Shown here: positions 1 through 8,419 of the stretch, piece after piece
Numbering within the stretch: the first letter of the stretch is position 1
How the letters are laid out: each line of letters starts with the position of its first letter
NCBI RefSeq assembly: GCF_014235765.1
Contig: NZ_JACMYH010000002.1
Coordinates: forward strand, 558,001-622,000
Direction of reading: 5' to 3'
Length of the DNA: 64,000 bases
DNA from: Pseudomonas baltica
GTDB taxonomy: Bacteria; Pseudomonadota; Gammaproteobacteria; Pseudomonadales; Pseudomonadaceae
The notes under the pieces: model-generated
What the model was told of the DNA's origin: nothing
What the model saw: only the letters and a program-made list of their open reading frames with translations
Databases searched by the model: none
Program-made: the position numbers and the translations under genes

Positions 1-137
1 GTGGGCCGCAGAGCATTCTGCTGCCCAGCCCGACCGAGGGCTATGACGCCCAACTGAATGCAATCAAGAGTCTTGTGGCCGAAGACCCGGGCCGAGTGGC
101 CCAGGTCGTGAAAGAGTGGATCAATGCCGATGAGTAG
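1..137 (+). CDS. fliF: Flagellar MS-ring protein FliF, C-terminal end (partial)
   Basis: Only the last 44 codons are in the window, read in the frame starting at base 3 and ending at the TAG at 135-137. The translated tail contains SILLPSPTEGYDAQLNAIKS and ends VAQVVKEWINADE. This matches the FliF extreme C-terminus, the segment that binds the N-domain of FliG to join the MS ring to the switch. The stop overlaps the start of fliG by 8 bp, which is the normal fliF-fliG arrangement and supports translational coupling. The rest of the gene lies upstream of the window. Confidence 0.9.
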   Translation, partial: GPQSILLPSPTEGYDAQLNAIKSLVAEDPGRVAQVVKEWINADE

Positions 138-1149
138 TTCACAAGCCGTCACCCCCAAGCTGACCAAGGTCGACAAGGCCGCCATTCTTCTGCTGTCGCT
201 GGGTGAAACCGACGCGGCGCAGGTTCTTCGCCACATGGGTCCCAAGGAGGTCCAGCGCGTGGGCGTGGCCATGGCGCAGATGCGCAATGTGCACCGAGAG
301 CAGGTCGAGCAGGTGATGAGCGAGTTCGTCACCGTGGTCGGCGACCAGACCGGCCTGGGCGTGGGTTCCGACAACTACATCCGCAAGATGCTCACCTCGG
401 CCCTTGGCGAAGACAAGGCCAACGGCCTGATCGACCGAATTCTGCTGGGCGGCAACACCAGCGGCCTGGACAGCCTGAAATGGATGGAACCCCGCGCCGT
501 GGCCGATGTGATTCGCTACGAACACCCGCAGATCCAGTCGATCGTCGTGGCCTACCTCGACCCCGACCAGGCCGGCGAAGTGCTGGCGCATTTCGAGCAC
601 AAGGCGCGCCTGGACATCATCCTGCGCGTGTCTTCGCTGAACACCGTACAGCCTGCGGCGCTCAAAGAGCTCAATACCATTCTGGAGAAACAGTTCTCCG
701 GCAACTCCAACGCAACGCGGACCACGCTGGGTGGGGTCAAGCGCGCCGCCGACATCATGAACTTCCTCGACAGCTCGTCCGAGGGCCAGTTGATGGACTC
801 CATACGCGAGGTCGATGAAGAGCTGTCCGGGCAGATCGAAGACCTGATGTTCGTTTTCAACAATCTCAAGGATGTCGACGATCGCGGCATTCAGGCGCTG
901 TTGCGCGAAGTATCTTCCGACGTACTGGTGGTCGCGCTCAAGGGCGCCGACGAAGGCGTGCGCGAAAAGATCTTCAAGAACATGTCCAAGCGCGCGGCCG
1001 AACTGCTGCGCGACGACCTCGAGGCCAAGGGGCCAGTGCGGGTCAGCGATGTCGAGTCGGCGCAGAAGGAAGTGCTCACCATTGCCCGGCGCATGGCCGA
1101 GGCCGGTGAAATCGTGTTGGGTGGCAAGGGTGGGGAAGAGATGATCTAA
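130..1149 (+). CDS. fliG: Flagellar motor switch protein FliG
   Basis: FliG forms the upper part of the cytoplasmic C-ring, transmits torque from the stator and binds FliF and FliM. The 339-residue protein has the family's usual length and carries the typical N-domain (LTKVDKAAILLLSLGETDAAQVLRHM), a middle domain with the EHPQ motif (YEHPQIQSIVVAYL), and a C-terminal torque helix rich in alternating charged residues (RGIQALLREVSSDVLVVALKG). I prefer the ATG at 130 over an in-frame ATG at 124 because it leaves a normal gap after the GAGTGG element near 113 and gives the conserved length. It is the second gene of the fliFGHIJ operon. Confidence 0.97.
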   Translation: MSSSQAVTPKLTKVDKAAILLLSLGETDAAQVLRHMGPKEVQRVGVAMAQMRNVHREQVEQVMSEFVTVVGDQTGLGVGSDNYIRKMLTSALGEDKANGLIDRILLGGNTSGLDSLKWMEPRAVADVIRYEHPQIQSIVVAYLDPDQAGEVLAHFEHKARLDIILRVSSLNTVQPAALKELNTILEKQFSGNSNATRTTLGGVKRAADIMNFLDSSSEGQLMDSIREVDEELSGQIEDLMFVFNNLKDVDDRGIQALLREVSSDVLVVALKGADEGVREKIFKNMSKRAAELLRDDLEAKGPVRVSDVESAQKEVLTIARRMAEAGEIVLGGKGGEEMI

Positions 1150-1248
1150 TCGTCCCTCTCCCGGACCTCTGTCGTGGAGGCTGGCCACCCTGGGGTGGTC
1201 GGCTCCGAGCGACCCCACTTCGCACCCAGGCGCCAGGAATCGCAAGCC

Positions 1249-2016
1249 ATGTCCCGCCCCCCGCAAGAACCCGTCAGTGAACTGATCCGCGCCGTCGACG
1301 CGCGCAGCGCCGACCTGTGGGCGTTGCCCAGTTTCGATCCCGAACGGCCCGCCGTCGAGGTGGTGCTGGCGCCGGTGTCGGTCGAGGAGATCGAAGAGGT
1401 TCCCCTCGACGAGGTCCAGCCCATCACCCTGGAAGAACTCGAAGCCATTCGCCAGGAAGCCTACAACGAGGGTTTCGCCACCGGCGAAAAAGAAGGCTTT
1501 CACAGTACCCAGCTCAAAGTGCGTCAGGAAGCCGAGGCCGCACTGGCCAGCAAGCTCGTCCAGTTCGACCGGCTGTTGGGGCACCTGCTGACGCCCATCG
1601 CCGATCAGGACACCCAGATCGAAAAATCCCTGGTCGAGCTGGTAGGGCACATCGCCCGACAGGTCATTCGCCGCGAATTGGTCACCGATTCCAGCCAGAT
1701 CGAGAAAGTACTGCGTGAGGCGCTCAAGTTGTTGCCCATGGGCGCCAACAACATCCGCATCTTCATCAACCCCCAGGATTTCGAGCAGATCAAGTCATTG
1801 CGGGAGAAGCACGAGGAAAACTGGCGCATCCAGGAAGACGACGCGCTGCAGCCCGGTGGCTGCCGTATCGAAACCGAGCACAGTCGCATCGATGCCAGCA
1901 TGGAGACGCGCATCACCCAGGCCATTGCCCAGCTGTTCGACCAACTGCACGAGCAGAACATGCACCCGGCCCCGGCCGACATCACCATCGAGCTGGGTGA
2001 GCCCGATGAAGCTTGA
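1249..2016 (+). CDS. fliH: Flagellar assembly protein FliH, stator of the export ATPase
   Basis: FliH regulates and anchors the FliI ATPase at the export gate and C-ring. The 255-residue product begins [17 protein letters not shown]. It has an acidic N-terminal part with a conserved WALPSFD segment, a central glycine/glutamate-rich helix ([15 protein letters not shown]) of the GxxxG type seen in FliH, and a C-terminal domain related to V/F-type ATPase peripheral-stalk subunits. The reading frame stays open upstream to 1174, but that sequence does not look like FliH, and the ATG at 1249 follows a CCAGGAA element. Its 3' end overlaps fliI by 11 bp. Confidence 0.95.
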   Translation: MSRPPQEPVSELIRAVDARSADLWALPSFDPERPAVEVVLAPVSVEEIEEVPLDEVQPITLEELEAIRQEAYNEGFATGEKEGFHSTQLKVRQEAEAALASKLVQFDRLLGHLLTPIADQDTQIEKSLVELVGHIARQVIRRELVTDSSQIEKVLREALKLLPMGANNIRIFINPQDFEQIKSLREKHEENWRIQEDDALQPGGCRIETEHSRIDASMETRITQAIAQLFDQLHEQNMHPAPADITIELGEPDEA

Positions 2017-3364
2017 TCGCACCAGCTTCGGCAAGCGCCTGGGCACCTACGAGGCGGCCATCGACCTGCCGCGCCAGCCAATCGTCGAAGGCCGCCTGCT
2101 GCGCATGGTCGGGCTCACCCTGGAGGCCGAAGGGTTGCGTGCCGCCATGGGCAGTCGCTGTGTGGTCATCAACGACGACAGCGACCAGCCGGTGCAGGTT
2201 GAAGCGGAAGTCATGGGCTTTTCCGGCAGCAAGATCTACCTGATGCCGGTGGGCAGCGTGAGCGGCATCGCGCCTGGCGCGCGGGTGGTCCCGGTTGCCG
2301 ATACCGGGCGCCTGCCCATGGGCATGAGCATGCTCGGACGCATTCTCGACGGCGCCGGCCGTGCGCTGGACGGCAAGGGCGGCATGAAGGCCGAGGACTG
2401 GATCCCCATGGACGGGCCCACCATCAACCCGCTCAAGCGTGATCCCATCAGCCAGCCACTGGATGTCGGCATTCGCAGCATCAATGGCTTGTTGACCGTG
2501 GGCCGTGGCCAGCGCCTGGGTCTGTTCGCCGGTACCGGCGTGGGCAAGAGTGTGCTGCTGGGCATGATGACGCGCTTCACCGAGGCCGACATCATCGTCG
2601 TCGGGCTGATCGGCGAGCGCGGCCGCGAGGTCAAGGAGTTCATCGAACACACCTTGGGCGAGGAGGGCCTGCGCCGTTCGGTGGTGGTGGCATCGCCGGC
2701 CGACGAAGCCCCGCTGATGCGTCTGCGCGCGGCCATGTACTGCACCCGCATTGCCGAATATTTCCGCGACAAGGGCAAGAACGTCCTCCTGCTGATGGAC
2801 TCTCTGACCCGTTTTGCCCAGGCCCAGCGGGAAATCGCCCTGGCTATCGGCGAGCCACCTGCCACCAAGGGCTATCCGCCCTCTGTTTTCGCCAAGCTGC
2901 CCAAGCTGGTCGAGCGGGCCGGCAATGCCGAGGCCGGGGGCGGCTCGATCACCGCGTTCTATACGGTGTTGTCCGAAGGCGACGACCAGCAGGACCCGAT
3001 CGCCGACTCGGCACGGGGTGTACTCGATGGCCACATCGTGCTGTCGCGGCGCCTGGCCGAAGAAGGACATTACCCGGCCATCGATATCGAAGCGTCGATC
3101 AGCCGGGTGATGCCCAGCGTGGTCAGCCCCCAGCATCTGGCCCAGGCCCAGCAGTTCAAGCAGCTGTGGTCGCGCTACCAGCAGAGCCGCGACTTGATCA
3201 GCGTCGGTGCCTACGTGGCCGGCGGCGATCGCGAGACCGACCTGGCCATTGCCCTTCAGCCGCAACTGGTGCGCTACCTGCGCCAGGGTCTGAACGACAA
3301 TGAAAGCCTGCAGGCCAGCGCCGAGCGCCTGGCGGCAGTGTTCACGCCCGTGGCACCGGGGTAA
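2006..3364 (+). CDS. fliI: Flagellum-specific ATP synthase / export ATPase FliI
   Basis: FliI is the hexameric F1-beta-like ATPase that energises unloading of export substrates. At 452 residues it has the usual length. The Walker A loop (GTGVGKSVL) lies near residues 175-183. A Walker B region ([19 protein letters not shown]) and the type III ATPase signature ([24 protein letters not shown]) follow. The same frame is open upstream to 1715 inside fliH, but the conserved N-terminus [16 protein letters not shown] begins at the ATG at 2006. The 11-bp overlap with fliH indicates coupled translation. Confidence 0.97.
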   Translation: MKLDRTSFGKRLGTYEAAIDLPRQPIVEGRLLRMVGLTLEAEGLRAAMGSRCVVINDDSDQPVQVEAEVMGFSGSKIYLMPVGSVSGIAPGARVVPVADTGRLPMGMSMLGRILDGAGRALDGKGGMKAEDWIPMDGPTINPLKRDPISQPLDVGIRSINGLLTVGRGQRLGLFAGTGVGKSVLLGMMTRFTEADIIVVGLIGERGREVKEFIEHTLGEEGLRRSVVVASPADEAPLMRLRAAMYCTRIAEYFRDKGKNVLLLMDSLTRFAQAQREIALAIGEPPATKGYPPSVFAKLPKLVERAGNAEAGGGSITAFYTVLSEGDDQQDPIADSARGVLDGHIVLSRRLAEEGHYPAIDIEASISRVMPSVVSPQHLAQAQQFKQLWSRYQQSRDLISVGAYVAGGDRETDLAIALQPQLVRYLRQGLNDNESLQASAERLAAVFTPVAPG

Positions 3365-3370
3365 GCGACG

Positions 3371-3820
3371 ATGGCGATGAGTCGTGCGGCGCGCCTGGCG
3401 CCCGTGGTGGAAATGGCCGAAAGCACCGAGCGCAAGGCTGCCCAGCGGCTGGGGCATTTCCAGGGCCAGGTGAGCCTGGCCGAAGCCAAGCTGGCCGAGC
3501 TCGAACGCTTCCGCAACGACTACCAGCAACAGTGGATCAGCAACGGCAGTCGTGGCGTGTCCGGGCAATGGTTGTTGAACTATCAGCGCTTTCTCAACCA
3601 GTTGGAAACGGCCGTCGGCCAGCAGAAACAGAGCCTTGCGTGGCATCAGAACAACTTGAACAATGCGCGCGCCACCTGGCAACAGGCCTATGCTCGAGTG
3701 GAAGGGCTGCGCAAGCTGGTGCAGCGCTATATCCTCGAGGCCAGGCAGTTGGAGGACAAGCGGGAACAGCGGCTGCTCGACGAGTTGTCGCAACGCCTGC
3801 CCAGGCACGAGAACTTTTAG
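3371..3820 (+). CDS. fliJ: Flagellar export chaperone/escort protein FliJ
   Basis: FliJ is a small coiled-coil protein that sits in the FliI hexamer like the gamma subunit of F1 and links it to FlhA. The 149-residue sequence (MAMSRAARLAPVVEMAE...) is almost entirely helical and charged, with Gln/Glu/Arg-rich heptads throughout, as expected. It starts 6 bp after the fliI stop. A second in-frame ATG two codons in (3377) is an alternative start. It ends the fliF-fliJ block, and 84 bp separate it from the next gene. Confidence 0.93.
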   Translation: MAMSRAARLAPVVEMAESTERKAAQRLGHFQGQVSLAEAKLAELERFRNDYQQQWISNGSRGVSGQWLLNYQRFLNQLETAVGQQKQSLAWHQNNLNNARATWQQAYARVEGLRKLVQRYILEARQLEDKREQRLLDELSQRLPRHENF

Positions 3821-3846
3821 CCGGAATTTGTCAGTACCCCGTTGAA

Positions 3847-3860
3847 CGCTCTGCAGAGCG
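3847..3860. repeat. 14-bp perfect palindrome between fliJ and hsbA
   Basis: CGCTCTGCAGAGCG is a perfect inverted repeat in the 84-bp gap between fliJ and the STAS gene, 45 bp before its start codon. No T-run follows, so it is not a standard intrinsic terminator. It could be a regulator-binding site, an attenuating hairpin or chance. Confidence 0.4.
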
Positions 3861-3904
3861 GTGCTACATCTGGCCTGCAAGGCACACCCAAGGAGCATTA
3901 ATAC

Positions 3905-4228
3905 ATGGCTGTAACCCAGAGTTCTGTCACCCAGACCTTCGACCCTGAAAGCAATACGTCATCGGTGGCCATTTCGGGCCGGTTCGATTTCAGCCTGCAC
4001 CAGCAGTTTCGCGAAGCCTACGAAGACGAGCGTGCCGGCAAGCCCAGCCGTTATGTCATCGACCTGAAGAACACTACCTACATGGATAGCTCGGCCCTGG
4101 GCATGCTGCTGTTGTTGCGCGACCACGCCGGGGGCGACAACGCCGACATCGCACTGATGAACATTTCTCCCGACGTGCGCAAGATCCTGGCGATCTCCAA
4201 TTTCGACAAGTTGTTCAAGATCTCCTGA
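3905..4228 (+). CDS. hsbA: STAS-domain anti-anti-sigma factor, HsbA-like
   Basis: This 107-residue single STAS domain ends its central strand-helix with YMDSSALGMLLLLRDH, the SpoIIAA/HsbA phospho-acceptor motif; Ser62 is the likely phosphorylated residue. In P. aeruginosa, HsbA is phosphorylated or dephosphorylated by HsbR and binds either the anti-sigma factor FlgM or the diguanylate cyclase HsbD, which sets the choice between swimming and biofilm growth. Here the next two genes encode HsbR- and HptB-like proteins. The order STAS, REC-phosphatase-kinase, Hpt matches that module and supports the name. The gene lies inside the flagellar locus, directly after fliJ. Confidence 0.85.
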   Translation: MAVTQSSVTQTFDPESNTSSVAISGRFDFSLHQQFREAYEDERAGKPSRYVIDLKNTTYMDSSALGMLLLLRDHAGGDNADIALMNISPDVRKILAISNFDKLFKIS

Positions 4229-5937
4229 TGCAGCCAGCCAACGAGGAAGCACTGACGGTCCTGATCGCCGACGACAACATGACCGACCGCATGCTGCTGT
4301 CCAGCATCGTGCGACGTCAGGGGCATGCGGTGATCACGGCCAGCAACGGCCAGGAGGCGGTCGAAGTGTTCCGCCAGCAGCGTCCGCAGTTGGTGCTGCT
4401 CGATGCCATGATGCCGGTCATGGACGGCTTCGAGGCTGCGCGTGCCATCAAGCAGCTGGCCGGTGAGGCCCTGGTGCCGGTGATCTTCCTGACCTCGCTG
4501 ACCGAAGAACAGGCGCTGGTGCGTTGTCTGGACGCCGGTGGCGACGATTTTCTGGCCAAGCCCTACAACCAGGTGATCCTGGCCGCCAAGATCAAGGCAA
4601 TGGATCGCCTGCGCCGCTTGCAGGCCACGGTGCTCGAGCAGCGAGACCTGATCACCCGCCACCATGACTACCTGCTCAACGAGCAGCGCGTGGCCAAGGC
4701 GGTGTTCGACCAGATCGCCCATTCCGGATGCCTCGACGCCCCCAACGTGCGTTACCTGCAGTCGCCCTATGCGCTGTTCAATGGCGACCTGCTGCTGGCT
4801 GCCTACACGCCTTCGGGCGACATGCATGTGCTGCTCGGTGATTTCACCGGGCACGGGCTGCCGGCGGCGGTGGGCGCGATGCCCTTGGCCGAGGTGTTCT
4901 ATGGCATGACGGCGAAGGGCTACGGGCTCAACGAGATTCTTCGCGAGATGAACGCCAAGCTCAAGCGGATCCTGCCGGTGGACATGTTCTGCTGCGCCAC
5001 CATGTTGCGCCTGAGCTTCCAGCGTTGCACGGTTGAAGTCTGGAACGGCGGCATGCCCGACGGCTACCTGCACCGCCAGGATGGCTCGGCGCGTGTCGCG
5101 CTGGTGTCGCGTCATCTGCCGCTGGGCGTATTGCCGGCCACCCGTTTCGAGGACCAGACCGAGGTCTGGCCGCTGGCGCCGGGCGATCGAGTTCTGCTGC
5201 TGTCCGACGGCGTCATCGAAACCAGCAATGCGCAAGAGCAGTCTTTCGGTGTGGAGAGGCTCGAACGCGTCTTCGACACGCACAAGGACCCTGAGTCGCT
5301 GTTCGAAGGCATCCTGCAGGCTTTGCATGATTTCCGCGGTGAATCGCGCGACGATGTGAGCATGGTGCAGCTGGCATTGATCGACGCCGAGCGCCAGCCC
5401 CCGGCCAGCCTGATCTATTCCGACAGCGGCCAGTCGAGCCCGCTCGACTGGTCGGCCATGTTCGAGTTTCGTGCCGACACCTTGCGCCGCTTCAATCCCT
5501 TGCCGTACATCCTGCAATTGCTGCAGGAAATTCACGGCCTGCGTCCGCAGAGTGGAGAGCTGTACAGCGTGTTTGCCGAGTTATACTCCAACGCGCTGGA
5601 GCATGGCGTACTCGGCCTCGATTCCGCGCTCAAGTGCGATGCCACCGGATTCGCCCAGTACTACGCGTTGCGTAACGATCGCCTGGCGGCTTTGGAAGAG
5701 GGCTATATACGCATACACTTGCAGATACGCCCGCACGGGGTTGGCGGAGTCCTGAGAATCGTGGTCGAAGACAGCGGCAAGGGATTCGATCCGAAACAGG
5801 TCCTGGCGAAGCCGCCGAGCGTGCACGGACTGTCTGGGCGTGGTGTCAATCTGGTCCGCCAACTGAGCCACAGCGCGGGCTGGTCGGAAGACGGGCGCAG
5901 CGCGCACGTCGAATTTACCTGGGAGTCTCAAGCGTAA
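4228..5937 (+). CDS. hsbR: HsbR-like fused response regulator / PP2C phosphatase / serine kinase
   Basis: The 569-residue protein has three domains. Residues about 1-125 form a receiver with acidic Asp15/Asp16 and phospho-acceptor Asp59 (LVLLDAMMPVMDG). About 180-390 form a PP2C/SpoIIE-type phosphatase with metal-binding aspartates in LLGDFTGHGLPAAV and LLLSDGVIETSN. About 430-569 form a GHKL-type serine kinase like SpoIIAB/RsbW (ELYSNALEHGV, VEDSGKGFD, GRGVNLVRQL). This is the layout of P. aeruginosa HsbR, which controls phosphorylation of HsbA when its receiver is phosphorylated through HptB. Its ATG overlaps the last base of the hsbA stop. Confidence 0.88.
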   Translation: MQPANEEALTVLIADDNMTDRMLLSSIVRRQGHAVITASNGQEAVEVFRQQRPQLVLLDAMMPVMDGFEAARAIKQLAGEALVPVIFLTSLTEEQALVRCLDAGGDDFLAKPYNQVILAAKIKAMDRLRRLQATVLEQRDLITRHHDYLLNEQRVAKAVFDQIAHSGCLDAPNVRYLQSPYALFNGDLLLAAYTPSGDMHVLLGDFTGHGLPAAVGAMPLAEVFYGMTAKGYGLNEILREMNAKLKRILPVDMFCCATMLRLSFQRCTVEVWNGGMPDGYLHRQDGSARVALVSRHLPLGVLPATRFEDQTEVWPLAPGDRVLLLSDGVIETSNAQEQSFGVERLERVFDTHKDPESLFEGILQALHDFRGESRDDVSMVQLALIDAERQPPASLIYSDSGQSSPLDWSAMFEFRADTLRRFNPLPYILQLLQEIHGLRPQSGELYSVFAELYSNALEHGVLGLDSALKCDATGFAQYYALRNDRLAALEEGYIRIHLQIRPHGVGGVLRIVVEDSGKGFDPKQVLAKPPSVHGLSGRGVNLVRQLSHSAGWSEDGRSAHVEFTWESQA

Positions 5938-5961
5938 TCGGCTTGATCAAGGAGCGAACAA

Positions 5962-6348
5962 GTGCCCATCGAACAATTGGCTGAAGAACAACTGGCTGAA
6001 GCACTGCAAAAGCCCCATGTAGACCCCACGGCCCTCGAGGCCCTGCAAGAGGTCATGGAGGATGAATACCCTCTGTTGCTCGACACCTTCCTGAGCGACT
6101 CGCAACTGCGCTTGAACGAACTGCACCGGTCCCACGATCTGGTCGAACTGGGCCATGCCGCCCACAGCTTCAAGGGCAGCAGCAGCAACATGGGCGCCCT
6201 GCGCCTGGCGCAGTTGTGCAGCGAGCTCGAGCAGTACTGCCGACAAGGCGCGCTGGAGGGTGTGGATGCTTATGTACAGCGGATCGACCGCGAATTCGTC
6301 CTGGTCCTTCAACTGTACTCGCAGGAGCGCGCGCGCTTTGCAGGTTGA
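5962..6348 (+). CDS. hptB: Histidine phosphotransfer protein, HptB-like
   Basis: The 128-residue protein is a single Hpt domain with the motif AAHSFKGSSSNMG; the phospho-accepting histidine is His68. HptB relays phosphate from hybrid sensor kinases (in P. aeruginosa RetS, PA1611, SagS and ErcS') to the HsbR receiver. The start is a GTG, fixed by a strong AAGGAG element at 5949-5954. It sits 24 bp after hsbR and completes the phosphorelay module. A sigma-54-type promoter for fliK begins only 28 bp after its stop. Confidence 0.88.
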   Translation: MPIEQLAEEQLAEALQKPHVDPTALEALQEVMEDEYPLLLDTFLSDSQLRLNELHRSHDLVELGHAAHSFKGSSSNMGALRLAQLCSELEQYCRQGALEGVDAYVQRIDREFVLVLQLYSQERARFAG

Positions 6349-6375
6349 GCGTCGTTGACGTTGCTGGTTCCTCGC

Positions 6376-6390
6376 TGGCCCGATACTTGC
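6376..6390 (+). promoter_or_regulatory. Sigma-54 (RpoN) promoter upstream of fliK
   Basis: TGGCCCGATACTTGC fits the -24/-12 consensus TGGCAC-N5-TTGC with one mismatch in the conserved positions and exact GG-N10-GC spacing. Transcription would begin near 6402, about 37 bases before the fliK ATG. An RpoN/FleQ-dependent promoter is expected for this tier of Pseudomonas flagellar genes. Confidence 0.7.
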
Positions 6391-6438
6391 TTTCTCCATG
6401 GCAATCAGCGTTAACGCCACCGTATCGGGGAGATCTTC

Positions 6439-7782
6439 ATGGCTGTCGCTTCAAACCCTTTGTTGCTGCAACTGGGCGCCGCTGCTCGCGCCACCTCGGT
6501 CACCGGCGCGGCCAGGCCCAGTGCAGCGGACAACGATTCGGCGCCACGTTTCGCCGATCTCTATGCCCGTCAAAACCACGAAGTCGCGGTCAAGCCGCGG
6601 ACCGAGCCTGCGCCGAGTGCCCCACGGGAAACCGTCACGCCGCCGGCCTCGAAGGCGGCCGGCGCCAACCCGGCGGTTGCCGATAGCGGCAAGAAGTTGC
6701 CAGTTGCCAAGGCCGACAAGCCTGAGAAGCTCGACAAGACCGACAAAACCGACAAGCCCGCCGCCAAGGACGACGACAAGGTCAGCGATACCGCCGACAA
6801 GGACGATCCCAGCGTTAGCGCTGCTGCGGCACCGGTCGATCCTGCCGCGGTACCCATCCCGGCCGATCCCGCTGCCAATCCGGCACTGGCCCAGGTGCCG
6901 CCACCGGCAGTGGCCGCTCTCAGCCCGGCGGACAGCGATAGCGTCGGCGCTGGCGAGGATTTCGATCCAGCTCAAGACGTGCTTGCCGATTTGCCGGCGC
7001 TGCGCCTGGCCCTGGAGCAGACGGCCAAAAATAATGGCACTACCTCTGCACATGCCAGCCAAACGTCATCGGGCGATCCCTCGAAGGCAGGCGAGCAGGG
7101 TATAGAAGGCAATTTCGTCAATGGTCTGGCGGCCATGGTGAGCAAGGAGTCGGCAGGCGAAGCGGGTGAGGGCGGCGATGACGGTTTTGCTGGTTTGATC
7201 GGCGGGGGCTTGAAGGATGCCGACGCAACGGCCAGCGACAGCCGCCTCGATAACTTCGCCGACCGCCTGCAGGCCTTGACCCAGTCGACCACGGCCAAGA
7301 CCGGCACTGCGGCACCGCTGGCCAGCCCGCTGGGCCAGCCGTTGGCCATGCAGCAGTCAGGATGGACCGAAGGCCTGGTCAACCGGGTCATGTACCTGTC
7401 CAGCCAGAACTTGAAATCAGCCGACATCCAACTGACACCGGCGGAACTGGGGCGCCTGGACATTCGCGTCGACATCACCCCGGACCAGCAGACCCAAGTG
7501 ACCTTCACCAGCGCCCATATCGGCGTGCGTGAGGCATTGGAGAGCCAGCAGCATCGGCTCAAGGACATGTTCAACCAGCAGGGCATGGGGCAGCTGGACG
7601 TCAACGTTTCCGACCAGTCCCGTCAGTCCCAAGGCGAGCAGCAGGCGCAACAGAGCCGCCGCACGGGTGGCGCACGCTCTGGTGCGGACGCGCTCGATTC
7701 CGCCGAGCCCGCCGTCGCGGCTGCGCAGCCCCTGACCTCCGGCACGGTGCTGGGGACCAGCGCTGTGGATTACTACGCCTGA
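6439..7782 (+). CDS. fliK: Flagellar hook-length control protein FliK
   Basis: FliK is a secreted molecular ruler that stops hook growth and switches export specificity by contacting FlhB. The 447-residue protein has a long low-complexity N-terminal and middle part rich in Ala, Pro, Lys and Asp (for example DKPEKLDKTDKTDKP), and a conserved C-terminal Flg_hook domain at about 315-405 (SADIQLTPAELGRLDIRVDI ... VREALESQQHRLKDMF). Divergent length and composition of the first part are normal. A GGGAG element precedes the ATG, and the gene has its own sigma-54-type promoter. A second FliK-like protein is encoded at 31005-32570. Confidence 0.93.
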   Translation: MAVASNPLLLQLGAAARATSVTGAARPSAADNDSAPRFADLYARQNHEVAVKPRTEPAPSAPRETVTPPASKAAGANPAVADSGKKLPVAKADKPEKLDKTDKTDKPAAKDDDKVSDTADKDDPSVSAAAAPVDPAAVPIPADPAANPALAQVPPPAVAALSPADSDSVGAGEDFDPAQDVLADLPALRLALEQTAKNNGTTSAHASQTSSGDPSKAGEQGIEGNFVNGLAAMVSKESAGEAGEGGDDGFAGLIGGGLKDADATASDSRLDNFADRLQALTQSTTAKTGTAAPLASPLGQPLAMQQSGWTEGLVNRVMYLSSQNLKSADIQLTPAELGRLDIRVDITPDQQTQVTFTSAHIGVREALESQQHRLKDMFNQQGMGQLDVNVSDQSRQSQGEQQAQQSRRTGGARSGADALDSAEPAVAAAQPLTSGTVLGTSAVDYYA

Positions 7783-7834
7783 CAGTGCCTGAAGGGGTCG
7801 GTTGCCAGGCTCGAAATCGAGCCCACAGGATTGT

Positions 7835-7849
7835 TGGCATAACCCTTGC
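7835..7849 (+). promoter_or_regulatory. Sigma-54 (RpoN) promoter upstream of fliL
   Basis: TGGCATAACCCTTGC, followed by T, matches TGGCAC-N5-TTGCW with one mismatch and the exact GG-N10-GC spacing. Transcription would begin near 7861, about 40 bases before fliL, and would drive fliLMNOPQR-flhB. Confidence 0.75.
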
Positions 7850-7900
7850 TCCATCGTCGCCATGGGTACGCTTACCCCTCAATGGTGACGGATTATTGGC

Positions 7901-8410
7901 ATGGCAAAGACCGAAGAAGCAAAGGAACCCGCAGCCAAGGAAGGCAAGGGCAAACTCAAGCTGATCATCCTGCTGGTCGTGGGCTTGCTGCTGGCCGTCG
8001 GCCTGTCGGTCGGGGCGACCTGGTTCCTCATGCACAAACCCGCCGAGGCGCCCGCGGACAAGGCCACGGCAGATGCTACCCACACCAAACCTGCGGCGAT
8101 CTACGAGCCCCTGACACCCGCCTTCGTGGTCAACTTCAAGCAGAACGGTCGTGATCGCTACATGCAGGTCAGCATCGTCTTGCAGGCGCGGGACAAGGCC
8201 GACATGGATGCTCTGAAGGTGCACACGCCGGTCATCCGCAATAATCTGGTCATGCTGTTTTCCGGGCAGCCGTTCGAAACCTTGACCACGCCGATCGGCC
8301 AGGAAATGCTTCGCCAGAAAGCTACCGCGAGCGTTCAGGAAGTGGCGCAGAAAGAAGTGGGCAAGCCCGTGATCGACCAGGTGCTCTTCACTAACTTCGT
8401 ATTGCAGTAG
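7901..8410 (+). CDS. fliL: Flagellar basal-body protein FliL
   Basis: FliL surrounds or supports the stator at the basal body. The 169-residue protein has a short lysine/glutamate-rich cytoplasmic tail, a single membrane segment at about residues 24-46 (LIILLVVGLLLAVGLSVGA), and a periplasmic domain with the family's YEPLTPAFVVNF and RYMQVSIVLQAR segments. It is the first gene of an operon that continues into fliM 9 bp later. Confidence 0.95.
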   Translation: MAKTEEAKEPAAKEGKGKLKLIILLVVGLLLAVGLSVGATWFLMHKPAEAPADKATADATHTKPAAIYEPLTPAFVVNFKQNGRDRYMQVSIVLQARDKADMDALKVHTPVIRNNLVMLFSGQPFETLTTPIGQEMLRQKATASVQEVAQKEVGKPVIDQVLFTNFVLQ

Positions 8411-8419
8411 GAACAACTC

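Noticed and set aside
139..1650. Long open frame on the minus strand across fliG and fliH
   Set aside because: It is antisense to two strongly conserved flagellar genes, has His/Gln/Arg-biased composition typical of antisense frames in GC-rich DNA, and matches no family.
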